Assembly (NCBI GenBank): GCA_041984235.1
Contig: JBHIYN010000011.1
Coordinates: 106,879 to 170,878 of the forward strand
Direction of reading: 5' to 3'
DNA length: 64,000 nt
Source: JBHIYN01 sp041984235
Lineage (GTDB): Bacteria > Pseudomonadota > Gammaproteobacteria > Ga0077536
A program made the translations under genes and the position numbers. Shown here piece by piece: positions 35,761 to 43,621 of this stretch. The notes beneath the pieces were generated by a model, which searched no databases, was not told where the DNA came from, and was given only the letters and a program-made list of their open reading frames with translations. Positions within the stretch are counted from its first letter, which is position 1, and every line of letters begins with the position of its first letter.

Positions 35761-36594
35761 ATGTCCGACTCCCAACCCCTGATCACCCCCGCCGCGCTGG
35801 CCGAGCGGCTGCACGACGATGCACTCGCCATCCTCGACTGCCGCTTCGATCTCGGCGCACCGGAGGCGGGCCATGCCGCCTGGCTCGAGCAGCACGTACC
35901 GGGCGCGGTCTACGCGCACCTGGAACGCGATCTGAGCGGACCGCCGGCGACCGATCACGGTCGCCACCCGCTGCCGCCACCGGCGCGCCTGTGCGAGGTG
36001 TTCTCCGAATTCGGCATCGACGTCGGCACCGACGTCGTGGTCTACGACGACGCCTACGGCATGGTCGCGGCGCGCGCGTGGTGGATGCTGCGCTACATGG
36101 GCCACGCAACCGTCGCCGTGCTCGACGGCGGCTGGCAGGCCTGGGTCGCGGCGGCCCTGCCGGTGGCGAGCGGCGAAGAGCGGCGCGCGCGGCGCGCGTT
36201 CGCGGGTAGCCCGGATCGCAGCCGCCTGGTCACGCTCGATGCCGTCACCGGCGCGGGCCTGCTGGTCGACGCGCGCGAGCCCGGCCGTTACCGCGGCGAG
36301 TTCGAGCCGATCGATCCGCACGCCGGCCACATCCCCGGCGCGCGCAACCATTTCTGGCGTGACAACGTCGCTGACGACGGCTGCCTGCTGGCGCCCGCGG
36401 CACTGCGCGAGCGCCTCGCCGCCGATGCCGGCGCGGTGCCCGATGCCGACACCGTGCATTACTGTGGCTCGGGCGTGTCCGCCTGCCACAACGTGCTCGC
36501 GCAGGTGGTCGCCGGGCTGCCCGAGCCGCGCCTCTACTGCGGCTCGTGGAGCGAGTGGTGTCGGGCGCGCGACGGTCGCGGTATGATCGAGTGA
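35761..36594 (+). CDS. Two-domain rhodanese-type sulfurtransferase
   Basis: The 277-residue protein has two rhodanese domains. The N-terminal one has DCRFDLG and VVVYDDAYGMVAARAWWMLRYMGH; the C-terminal one holds the active cysteine in YCGSGVSACHNV. The CGSGV(S/T)A loop is that of 3-mercaptopyruvate sulfurtransferases (SseA) rather than the basic loop of thiosulfate enzymes. A VWA-FHA gene follows 73 bp later. Confidence 0.85.
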   Translation: MSDSQPLITPAALAERLHDDALAILDCRFDLGAPEAGHAAWLEQHVPGAVYAHLERDLSGPPATDHGRHPLPPPARLCEVFSEFGIDVGTDVVVYDDAYGMVAARAWWMLRYMGHATVAVLDGGWQAWVAAALPVASGEERRARRAFAGSPDRSRLVTLDAVTGAGLLVDAREPGRYRGEFEPIDPHAGHIPGARNHFWRDNVADDGCLLAPAALRERLAADAGAVPDADTVHYCGSGVSACHNVLAQVVAGLPEPRLYCGSWSEWCRARDGRGMIE

Positions 36595-36667
36595 GGCACG
36601 GTGCCGCGGGCGCCGTGTTTGCCAGCAGGATCAGTGCCGTGCGCGAGGTTATTGCGATCAATTGGAC

Positions 36668-39046
36668 ATGCTCCGGGAACGCCGCCTGACCTGCCTGCGC
36701 GCGCTGCGCCTGGCGCTGCTGCTGTGCCTCGCCGCGCTCGGCCTGCCGGCGCTGGCGCTGCCGACCGACGTCATCCTGGTGCTCGACAACTCGGGCAGCA
36801 TGCGCAAGAACGACCCCGAGTTCCTGCTCAAGCGCGCGGTCTCCAAGTTCGTCAGCGATCTCGGCAGCGACACCCGCGTCGGCATGATCGTGTTCGACGA
36901 AAAGGTCGACTACGCCGTGCCGCTCGCCGACCTCGGGGTCGACACCCGCGCCGCGCTCAAGGGCGCGCTGGAGGGCATCGACTACCGCGGCCAGTTCACC
37001 AACAGCCCGGGCGCGATCGAGCGCGCCATCTACGAGCTCAAGAGCGACGGCCGCGAGGACGTCGCGCGCGTCATCATCTTCATGACCGACGGCATCGTCG
37101 ACACCGGTGACGCCGGCGCCGACCAGGAAAAGACCAAGTGGATGCGCGAGGAGCTGGCCGCGGATGCCGCCGACAACGACATCCGCATGTTCGGTATCGC
37201 CTTCACCGAGAACGCCGACTTCTTCCTCATCCAGTCGCTCGCCAAGCGCACCGAGGGCGAGTACTTCCGTGCCCTGACGCCGGCCGACCTCGCCGGCGTG
37301 TTCGACAGCGTGCAGGCGAGCCTGGCCGCGCCGCCGCCGGCGCCCGAGCCGGTCGCGCCGCCGCCACCCCCGCCGCCGCCACCGTCCGGGCCGGCGGCCT
37401 CGTGCCTGGACACGCTGATCCCGGAGGAGCGCATCGCGATCGAGGAATCGGCCGGCGAGCTCGGCCTGACGCCGGAGGCGATGTGCGAGCAGATGATGAG
37501 CGCCACCCCCGGCAGCACCGTTGTCATGCGCCCGCAGGGCGAGGGCGCGCCGCTGCCGGAGGAAGAGCGCATGGGGCTGGTGCTGGTGCTCGGCCTGGCC
37601 GCGCTGGTGCTGCTGTTGCTGGTGGTGATCGTGGTGGTGCTGTTGCGCCGCCGCCGCGGCGGCGCCGGCGCACCGGCGGCCACCGATCCGGCCGCGGTGC
37701 CGGATGCCTTCCTCAAGGACGTCAACGGCATCACCGGTGAGCCCGCGATCAAGATCGGCGAGAAGCCGGTCATGATCGGCCGCGTCGCCGGCAACGATCC
37801 CGCCCACCTCGACTACTACGTCGTCGACAAGGGCACCGTCGGCCGGCGTCACGCCATCATCCAGTACCGCGACTTCGCCTTCTGGCTGACCGACCAGGGC
37901 AGCGTCAACGGCACCTTCCTCAACGGCGAGCGCATCGACGGCGAGCGCCAGTTGAAGCACGGCGACCGCGTCAAGTTCCACAAGTACGAGTTCGAGTTCT
38001 CGATGCCGGAGATGGACGATGCGGGCCACACCGTGTTCGCTGATCCCGGCGACGTCGAGGCGACCATCATCGCGGGCGCCGCCGAGCTCGCCGCGGCCGG
38101 CCCCGCGGCGGCCGCGGACGACGAGCCCGGCAGTGACGACGTCTTCGACCTCACCGCCGGCGGCGCCGCGCCCGATGTCGCCGAAGCCGGTGACGCGACG
38201 CGCGAGGACGACGACATCTTCGACGACGAGACCGCGCTCTCCGCGCGCCACGCTGCCGAACAGGCCGCGCCCGCCGAGGAGCCCGCCGAGCCGATGGACG
38301 ATCTCTTCGACGAGGACGCCGCGACCGCGCTGCCCGCAGGCGGCAGCAGCGCGGACTCCGATCTCTTCGACGACGAGGCCGCGACCGCCCTGCCCGCTGC
38401 CGGTGCGCCGCAGGCCTCGGATCTCTTCGACGACGAGGCGGCCACCGCCGTGCCCGGCGTCGGCACCGAGCCGCTCGCCGTGGTCGGTGACGAGAGCGAC
38501 GGGCCCGAGGACGCCGACCCTATGCCGGAGGCGACCAGCGACGACGTCTTCGGCGGCGAGACCGTCACCCCGCAGCCGGACGACGACTTCGATGCCGAGG
38601 CCTCGGCCTTCTTCGACTCCGACGACTTCGGGCAGACCAGCGAGCCGCCGGTCGACCCCGACTTCGGCACCGATTTCGACGAGGGCCCGACGGCCATGCC
38701 GGACCCGCCGCCGCCCGCAGCGGACGACGACGTCGATCCCGAGTCCGCCACCCTGGTGCCGGGCGACGCCTATGGCGACCCGCCGCTGGAAGGCACCTCG
38801 GACATCAGCCTGGACGAGTTCATGCGCACCGACAGCTTCGATGCGCCGCTGGCCGGCTTCGAGGACGACGACAGCGAGGACGCCACGCTGATGCCCGAGC
38901 AGGTCACGCCGGCCGAGCCGTCCGTGCCGGCCATCGACGACGTGTTCGACATCACCGGCAACCGCACCATCCCGCCACCCGCGCCCGAAGACGATGACGA
39001 CGCCGAAGACGACGACTCCGAGGCGCCGACCCGGTTCCGCTCCTGA
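36668..39046 (+). CDS. VWA-TM-FHA protein with acidic repeat tail
   Basis: The protein has 792 residues. A signal peptide (about 1-30) is followed by a von Willebrand A domain (about 30-210) with DNSGS and MTDGIVDTG metal-site residues. A proline-rich linker and a membrane helix (about 300-325, LVLVLGLAALVLLLLVV) come next, then a cytoplasmic FHA domain (about 355-440, MIGRVAGND and SVNGTFLNGERI), and finally about 350 residues that are highly acidic and probably disordered, including three 20-residue repeats. The VWA faces the periplasm and the FHA faces the cytoplasm. I prefer the ATG at 36668 to a TTG six bp earlier. Confidence 0.8.
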   Translation: MLRERRLTCLRALRLALLLCLAALGLPALALPTDVILVLDNSGSMRKNDPEFLLKRAVSKFVSDLGSDTRVGMIVFDEKVDYAVPLADLGVDTRAALKGALEGIDYRGQFTNSPGAIERAIYELKSDGREDVARVIIFMTDGIVDTGDAGADQEKTKWMREELAADAADNDIRMFGIAFTENADFFLIQSLAKRTEGEYFRALTPADLAGVFDSVQASLAAPPPAPEPVAPPPPPPPPPSGPAASCLDTLIPEERIAIEESAGELGLTPEAMCEQMMSATPGSTVVMRPQGEGAPLPEEERMGLVLVLGLAALVLLLLVVIVVVLLRRRRGGAGAPAATDPAAVPDAFLKDVNGITGEPAIKIGEKPVMIGRVAGNDPAHLDYYVVDKGTVGRRHAIIQYRDFAFWLTDQGSVNGTFLNGERIDGERQLKHGDRVKFHKYEFEFSMPEMDDAGHTVFADPGDVEATIIAGAAELAAAGPAAAADDEPGSDDVFDLTAGGAAPDVAEAGDATREDDDIFDDETALSARHAAEQAAPAEEPAEPMDDLFDEDAATALPAGGSSADSDLFDDEAATALPAAGAPQASDLFDDEAATAVPGVGTEPLAVVGDESDGPEDADPMPEATSDDVFGGETVTPQPDDDFDAEASAFFDSDDFGQTSEPPVDPDFGTDFDEGPTAMPDPPPPAADDDVDPESATLVPGDAYGDPPLEGTSDISLDEFMRTDSFDAPLAGFEDDDSEDATLMPEQVTPAEPSVPAIDDVFDITGNRTIPPPAPEDDDDAEDDDSEAPTRFRS
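38300..38455 (+). repeat. Tandem 60-bp repeat inside the VWA-FHA gene
   Basis: Three units start at 38300, 38360 and 38420. The first 36 bp of each, encoding DLFDxxAATxxP, are well conserved, while the 24-bp spacers differ. The repeat gives a 20-residue acidic motif (DLFDDEAATALP-like). It may be a repeated binding motif or a recombination product. Confidence 0.9.
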
Positions 39047-39088
39047 GCGGCGCGCCGCGCCGCCGCGCCAGCCCCACGCGAGCCCGGC

Positions 39089-40057
39089 ATGCGCCGCGCC
39101 TTCGACCTGCTGAACCTGCTCGCCGACGGTAGCGAGCACGCCGGCGGCACCCTGGCCGCGGCGCTCGGCGTGACCCGCGCGGCGGTGTGGAACCAGGTCA
39201 GCCGGCTGCGCGAGGAGGGCGTGGAGATCAATGCCACTCCCGGCCAGGGCTACGTCATGCCGGCCGGCTACGAGGCGCTGGACGCCGCGCGCATCACCGG
39301 CGCGCTGGCCGCCGCCGGCTGTGACGCCGTCACCGACGTGCGCACGCTGACGGTGACCGACTCGACCAACGCGCGCCTGCTCGAAGACGCGGCAGCCGGC
39401 GACGTGCACGGCCACGCGCTCTTCGCCGAGTACCAGAGCGCGGGGCGCGGCCGCCGCGGCGATCGCTGGATGTCGCCGCCCGGCAGCGGGCTGTGCTTCA
39501 CGCTCGGCTGGCGCTTCGAGGTCACGCCGCCGACCTTCTCCGCGCTGAGCCTGGTGGTGGGGCTGGCCCTGCTCGAGGCGCTGCGCGCCGAGGGCGTTCA
39601 GGGCATCGCCCTCAAGTGGCCCAACGACATCGAGCGCGCCGGCGCCAAGCTCGCCGGGATCCTGATCGAGATGCGCGCCGAAGCCGGCGGGCCGTGCACC
39701 GCGGTGATCGGCGTCGGTCTCAACGTGACCCTCTCGGCCTATGCACGCAGCCTCATCGACCGGCCGACCGACGACGTTTCCAGCGCCGCCGGGCGCACGC
39801 TCGGTCGCAACGCGCTGGCCGCCGCGCTGCTGGCGGCGCTGGCCCGCGCGCTGCAGCGCTTCAGCGAGGCCGGCTTCGCACCGTTCCGCGAGGCCTGGGC
39901 CGCGCACGACGCGCTTGCCGGGCGCGAGATCAGCCTGGACCTCGGCAACCGCACCGTGTGCGGCACCGCGTGCGGGGTGGACGAGCACGGCGCGCTGGTG
40001 ATCGAGCACGGCGGCGGCCGCGAGCGCTTCATGTCCGGCCACGTGATCGTGCACTGA
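39089..40057 (+). CDS. birA: Bifunctional biotin-protein ligase/repressor
   Basis: The 322-residue protein starts with a winged HTH (LLNLLADGSEHAGGTLAAALGVTRAAVWNQVSRL). The catalytic part has the biotin-AMP loop GRGRRG in YQSAGRGRRGDRW, and KWPNDI before ILIEM. It attaches biotin to carboxylases and, with the HTH, may repress biotin genes. Length matches E. coli BirA. coaX follows 6 bp later. Confidence 0.9.
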   Translation: MRRAFDLLNLLADGSEHAGGTLAAALGVTRAAVWNQVSRLREEGVEINATPGQGYVMPAGYEALDAARITGALAAAGCDAVTDVRTLTVTDSTNARLLEDAAAGDVHGHALFAEYQSAGRGRRGDRWMSPPGSGLCFTLGWRFEVTPPTFSALSLVVGLALLEALRAEGVQGIALKWPNDIERAGAKLAGILIEMRAEAGGPCTAVIGVGLNVTLSAYARSLIDRPTDDVSSAAGRTLGRNALAAALLAALARALQRFSEAGFAPFREAWAAHDALAGREISLDLGNRTVCGTACGVDEHGALVIEHGGGRERFMSGHVIVH

Positions 40058-40063
40058 AGCGCC

Positions 40064-40807
40064 GTGCTGCTGGTCGACATCGGCAACACCCGCATCAAGA
40101 GCGCGCTGTGGCAGAACGGCGCGCTCGTACCCTGGCCGGCGCTGCCGACCGCGGCGCCGGCGCACTTCGCCGACTGGCCGCAGGATGCCGACGGCGCGCC
40201 GCACCCGCGCCGCGCGCTGGTCTCCAACGTCGCCGGCCCCAATGTCGCCGCCGCGCTGGTGCAGCACGTCTACGGCCGCTGGGGCGTGGAAGCCGAGTTC
40301 GTCGAGCCGCGCCGCAGCTTCGCCGGCATGACCACCGACTACGCAGAGCCGCAGCGCCTGGGCGTGGATCGCTGGCTGGCCGCGCTCGCCGCCTGGCACG
40401 CCACGCGCGCCGCGGTGTGCGTGGTCGATCTCGGCACCGCGCTCACCGTCGACGTCGTCACCGCCGCCGGCCGTCACCTCGGCGGGCTGATCGCGCCGGG
40501 CATGGATCTCATGCGCGAGAGCCTGAGCCGCGGCACCGCGCAGCTCCCGCGCAGCGAGGCGCACGCCGTAAAGGGCTTTGCCACCAACACCGCCGACGCC
40601 ATCGCGCTCGGCTGCGGCGAGGCCGTCGCCGGGCTGCTGGGGCGCGTGCGCACGCGCCTGGCGGCGCAGGGCGAGGCTGATAACATGGCCTGGTTCGTCA
40701 CCGGCGGTGGCGCCGAGGCCGTGCTGCCCATGCTCGGCTGGCCCTGCCGCCACGATCCGGACCTGGTGCTGCGCGGCCTCGTCGTCGTTGCGGAGAATGG
40801 CGCATGA
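40064..40807 (+). CDS. coaX: Type III pantothenate kinase
   Basis: The 247-residue protein has LLVDIGNTRIKSALW (phosphate 1), GVDRWLAALAAW and VCVVDLGTALTVDVV, and GGLIAPGMDLM, the ASKHA-fold signatures of type III pantothenate kinases. This is the first step of coenzyme A synthesis. It begins at GTG 40064, and its stop overlaps the SPOR gene (ATGA). Confidence 0.9.
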   Translation: MLLVDIGNTRIKSALWQNGALVPWPALPTAAPAHFADWPQDADGAPHPRRALVSNVAGPNVAAALVQHVYGRWGVEAEFVEPRRSFAGMTTDYAEPQRLGVDRWLAALAAWHATRAAVCVVDLGTALTVDVVTAAGRHLGGLIAPGMDLMRESLSRGTAQLPRSEAHAVKGFATNTADAIALGCGEAVAGLLGRVRTRLAAQGEADNMAWFVTGGGAEAVLPMLGWPCRHDPDLVLRGLVVVAENGA

Positions 40808-41514
40808 AGACGCTCGCCGTCGCCCTGCTGATCGCCAACGTCGCCCTGTTCGGCTGGCTCTACAGCCGGCACGTCGATCGCGTCACCGCCGCCGCCGTCA
40901 CCCGCGAGCCGCTGCCGCGCGACGCCCCGCCGCTGACCCTGGTGGCGGAGATGGAGGAGCTTCCCGAGCTCAAGGAGCCCGAGCCGCGCCCCGGCCCCGC
41001 CGTCGACCAGTTCAGCGAAGTGCACGAGCACGTCGAACGCGCCGACCGCTGCCTCGACATCGGCCCCTTCGCCAGCGTCGAGGCGCGCGACCGCGTGCGC
41101 GACTGGCTGCGCGAGTACATCGCCGTGCTCAACACGCGCAGCGAGACCGTGCGCAAGCGCCAGTTCTTCTGGGTCTACCTGGAGCCGACCAGCGAACAGG
41201 CCGCGCAGCAGAACCTCTCCGACCTGCAGCAGCGCGGCGTGGAGGACTACATGCTGATCCGCCGCGGCGACCTCAAGAACGCCATCTCGCTCGGCCTGTT
41301 CCGCTCCCAGGACTCGGTCAACCGTCGCCTCGCCGAGCTCAGCGAGAAGGGCTACAAGCCGGTGGTGGTACCGCGCTTCGAGACCACCGACCGCTTCTGG
41401 ATCCGCGCCCAGCTCGCCGAGGCCTACGGCAGCGATCTCGAGCTGCCCGCCGAGCTCCTCGGCGAGGCCGCCGCCCGCGACATCGCCTGCGACACGGTCC
41501 AGGCGCAACTTTAG
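40804..41514 (+). CDS. SPOR-domain membrane protein
   Basis: The 236-residue protein has an N-terminal membrane helix (LAVALLIANVALFGWLY) followed by a periplasmic part. The centre (about 80-190) shows the repeating pattern of the SPOR peptidoglycan-binding domain (CLDIGPFASVEARDRVRDWL; FFWVYLEPTSEQAAQ; AISLGLFRSQDSVNRRLAEL). SPOR proteins bind glycan strands near the division site. It is translationally coupled to coaX, and the tRNA follows 74 bp later. Confidence 0.8.
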   Translation: MKTLAVALLIANVALFGWLYSRHVDRVTAAAVTREPLPRDAPPLTLVAEMEELPELKEPEPRPGPAVDQFSEVHEHVERADRCLDIGPFASVEARDRVRDWLREYIAVLNTRSETVRKRQFFWVYLEPTSEQAAQQNLSDLQQRGVEDYMLIRRGDLKNAISLGLFRSQDSVNRRLAELSEKGYKPVVVPRFETTDRFWIRAQLAEAYGSDLELPAELLGEAAARDIACDTVQAQL

Positions 41515-41588
41515 AAGGCGAAGCGCGAACCGGCTAAACTACCCGCGCCCGCCGACCGCGGCGCGGCACCACCCGCCCCACCCCCCAT

Positions 41589-41664
41589 GCCGGCTTAGCT
41601 CAGTTGGTAGAGCAGTTGCCTTGTAAGCATCAGGTCGCGAGTTCGAGTCCCGCAGCCGGCACCA
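41589..41664 (+). tRNA. tRNA-Thr (anticodon TGT)
   Basis: The 76-base cloverleaf has acceptor stem GCCGGCT / AGCCGGC and an encoded CCA. The anticodon loop is CTTGTAA, giving anticodon TGT. The D and T arms are normal. One T-T mismatch occurs in the anticodon stem (GTTGC / GCATC). It corresponds to thrU of E. coli, which lies in the same neighbourhood after a birA-type gene. A TAAACT -10-like box is at 41535. Its 3' end is the left attachment site of the island. Confidence 0.9.
41644..41664 (+). other. Left attachment site (attL) in tRNA-Thr
   Basis: The core CGAGTCCCGCAGCCG followed by GCACCA ends the tRNA. The same 15 bp recurs at 60857, there followed by CACCA with one G missing. The tRNA stays intact on this side. 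Confidence 0.75.
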
Positions 41665-41769
41665 TATTGTCCGCCAGAGTCATCCCGAACCATCCAAAGA
41701 AGGCCGAAATTTCCCTAAAGTTACCCTATTTTCTGGCTAACGGCGTCCAACTGGATGCGTTGACAGCTT

Positions 41770-41818
41770 GGGGTACATGGGGGTAGAAAACGGGGTATCC
41801 GGTGACTCGTTGGGGGTA
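41770..41818 (+). repeat. Arm-like GGGGTA repeats beside the integrase
   Basis: Four direct GGGGTA copies begin at 41770, 41780, 41792 and 41813 in the 155 bp between tRNA and integrase. Similar repeats occur at the island's right end. They are plausible integrase arm-binding sites; this is inference from position and repetition. Confidence 0.5.
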
Positions 41819-41819
41819 G

Positions 41820-43034
41820 ATGATGGCACTGACCGATGCAGCCGCGCGAAACGCTCGGACCCGGTCGAAGCCCTACAAGCTCTCGGACGCAAAGGGCTTG
41901 TTCCTGCTCGTCCACCCCAACGGCTCAAAGTACTGGCGCCTGAAGTACCGAATCGGTGGCAAGGAGAAGCTCCTCGCGCTGGGCGTCTATCCTGAAATTG
42001 GGTTGGGTGAGGCTCGGGAGTTGGCCGGTGACGCACGGCGACTGGTCAAGGAGAACAAAGACCCAGTGGCGGAACGGCAGGCGGCGAGGGCTCGAGCTGC
42101 AGTCAGCGCGGCTACGACGTTCGAGGCAGTAGCCAAGGAATGGATGCAGAGTCGGGCGAAGAAGTGGTCCCCTTCCTATGCTGACAAGGTCGACACGGTT
42201 CTGACGACTAACCTTTTTCCACGGATCGGCCGAATGCCGATCGAAACTATTACGGCCCCGGTGCTTCTCGGTGCGTTGCGGCCTATCGAAGCCAGAGGGG
42301 CCCTTGAGGTTGCTGCCCGTGCGCGTCGCTGGGCAGGAGAGGTATTCCGTTACGCTATCGCTACAGGGCGTGGTCAAAATGATCCGGCCGCAGCTCTCAA
42401 GGGCGCTCTCAAGACAGCACAAACGCAACACTATCCGGCCCTGCGACGGGATGAATTGGGCGACTTCGTGCGGAAGCTGGTCGACTATCCAGGCCGACCA
42501 GAGACGCGCCTGGCAGTCCACCTATTGCTGCTGACCTTTGTGCGTCCGGGAGAACTCCGGGCCGCACAGTGGAGTGAGTTCAATCTCCAAGCTGCCGAAT
42601 GGCGCATCCCCAGCGAACGCATGAAGGGTCGCACAGAGCACATCGTCCCGTTGTCTTCTCAGGCCCTCCGCCTCCTCGAGGAGCTTCGTACCCTAACCGG
42701 GCATGGCGACTACCTGTTCCCAAGCGGACGGGCTAGGGTGCCCTGCATGAGCGAAAACACCATCAACAAAGCGATCGACGTACTTGGCTATAAGGGTCGC
42801 GTAGTCGGGCACGGCTTTCGCGCGACGGCCAGTACGATTCTGAACGAGTCAGGCCGATTCCCTGTGGACGCCATAGAACGCCAGCTGGCTCATGCTGAGC
42901 GGAATAAGGTTCGAGCAGCCTATCATCGAGCCCAATACCTCGTGGAGCGGCGCCAGATGATGCAACACTGGGCGGATTTACTAGACGCCTGCCGAAAAGG
43001 TGCAGAGGTGATTCCCATCACTACGCGCGTATGA
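41820..43034 (+). CDS. P4-type tyrosine integrase with Arm DNA-binding domain
   Basis: The 404-residue protein begins with MALTDAAARNARTRSKPYKLSDAKGLFLLV, the DUF4102 arm-binding domain of P4-type integrases. The catalytic part has the first arginine in VRPGELRAAQW, HGFRATASTILNE (HxxR) and LAHAERNKVRAAYHRAQY (second His and Tyr). P4-type integrases act at tRNA 3' ends, fitting its position 156 bp from the tRNA. Two ATGs (41820 and 41823) are equally possible. Confidence 0.9.
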   Translation: MMALTDAAARNARTRSKPYKLSDAKGLFLLVHPNGSKYWRLKYRIGGKEKLLALGVYPEIGLGEARELAGDARRLVKENKDPVAERQAARARAAVSAATTFEAVAKEWMQSRAKKWSPSYADKVDTVLTTNLFPRIGRMPIETITAPVLLGALRPIEARGALEVAARARRWAGEVFRYAIATGRGQNDPAAALKGALKTAQTQHYPALRRDELGDFVRKLVDYPGRPETRLAVHLLLLTFVRPGELRAAQWSEFNLQAAEWRIPSERMKGRTEHIVPLSSQALRLLEELRTLTGHGDYLFPSGRARVPCMSENTINKAIDVLGYKGRVVGHGFRATASTILNESGRFPVDAIERQLAHAERNKVRAAYHRAQYLVERRQMMQHWADLLDACRKGAEVIPITTRV

Positions 43035-43105
43035 CCGTTCGCACTTGCCGCCGACTGTATTCGCGTATCTCTCAATAGTAGTGTGTTCTTCGTGGTCTCC
43101 TAAGT

Positions 43106-43150
43106 GAGACCAAACCGCAAAGAGGGGCGAACCCCGTTTGGGGTCTCTTT
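43106..43150 (+). terminator. Stem-loop after the integrase, possible terminator
   Basis: GAGACC pairs with GGTCTC around an inner GGGG / CCCC hairpin (GGGGCGAACCCC), followed by TTTATA. It lies 72 bp after the integrase stop and is a plausible end of that transcript, though the T run is short. Confidence 0.4.
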
Positions 43151-43287
43151 ATAAGCTAAGGCAGAACTTCTGGGCTCGACACGATCGAACGCCATCTATC
43201 TTGAGGCCGTGGGGCGGCGATGTATTGGTACTGCATCGCCCTTTAGGAATCGTAACTAGCGATTCTGACCGGTCGGGTTGCGATTCT

Positions 43288-43572
43288 ACGATTTGCGTTG
43301 ACGGTACTGAGTTCACCAGCAAGGGAAGGTTCTTCTGGTCGAAGCGGCCAGTTGTGACGCTAAGTTTCGTTCAGTATGGAAACTGAAACAGAACACGTTC
43401 GTTGAGAGCTTCACCGAGCCGTTCCGCAACTATTGCCTTGACCTGGACTGGTTCGCCTCCATTGACTCCGCTCGTTCAAACGTCGCGGCTTGGCGTCCCC
43501 ACTACAGCCACGTCCGGCCGCACCGCGCGCTTGGCTAGCACCCACCCGCAGGCTTCGCCCGGGCAGCGGCCT
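43288..43572 (+). pseudogene. Remnant of an IS3-family transposase (OrfB C-terminus)
   Basis: One frame reads VDGTEFTSKGRFFWSKRPVVTL and stops; a frame shift later the sequence continues NTFVESFTEPFRNYCLDLDWF and AAWRPHYSHVRPHRALG, then a stop and HPPAGFARA. This is the DDE-core end of IS3/IS407-type transposases, with a frameshift and two stops. No N-terminus or terminal repeats are seen. It is a degraded copy between the integrase and the STAND gene; the rest of 43035-43621 shows nothing else. Confidence 0.75.
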
Positions 43573-43621
43573 GACATTCTTAATGTCACACATCACCGTC
43601 GGCTCGAACCGAAGGGTGCTG

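Noticed and set aside
36245..40753. A 1502-codon minus-strand open frame
   Set aside because: It lies opposite the sulfurtransferase, VWA-FHA, birA and coaX genes and has the Arg/Gly/Ala-rich look of antisense frames in GC-rich DNA.
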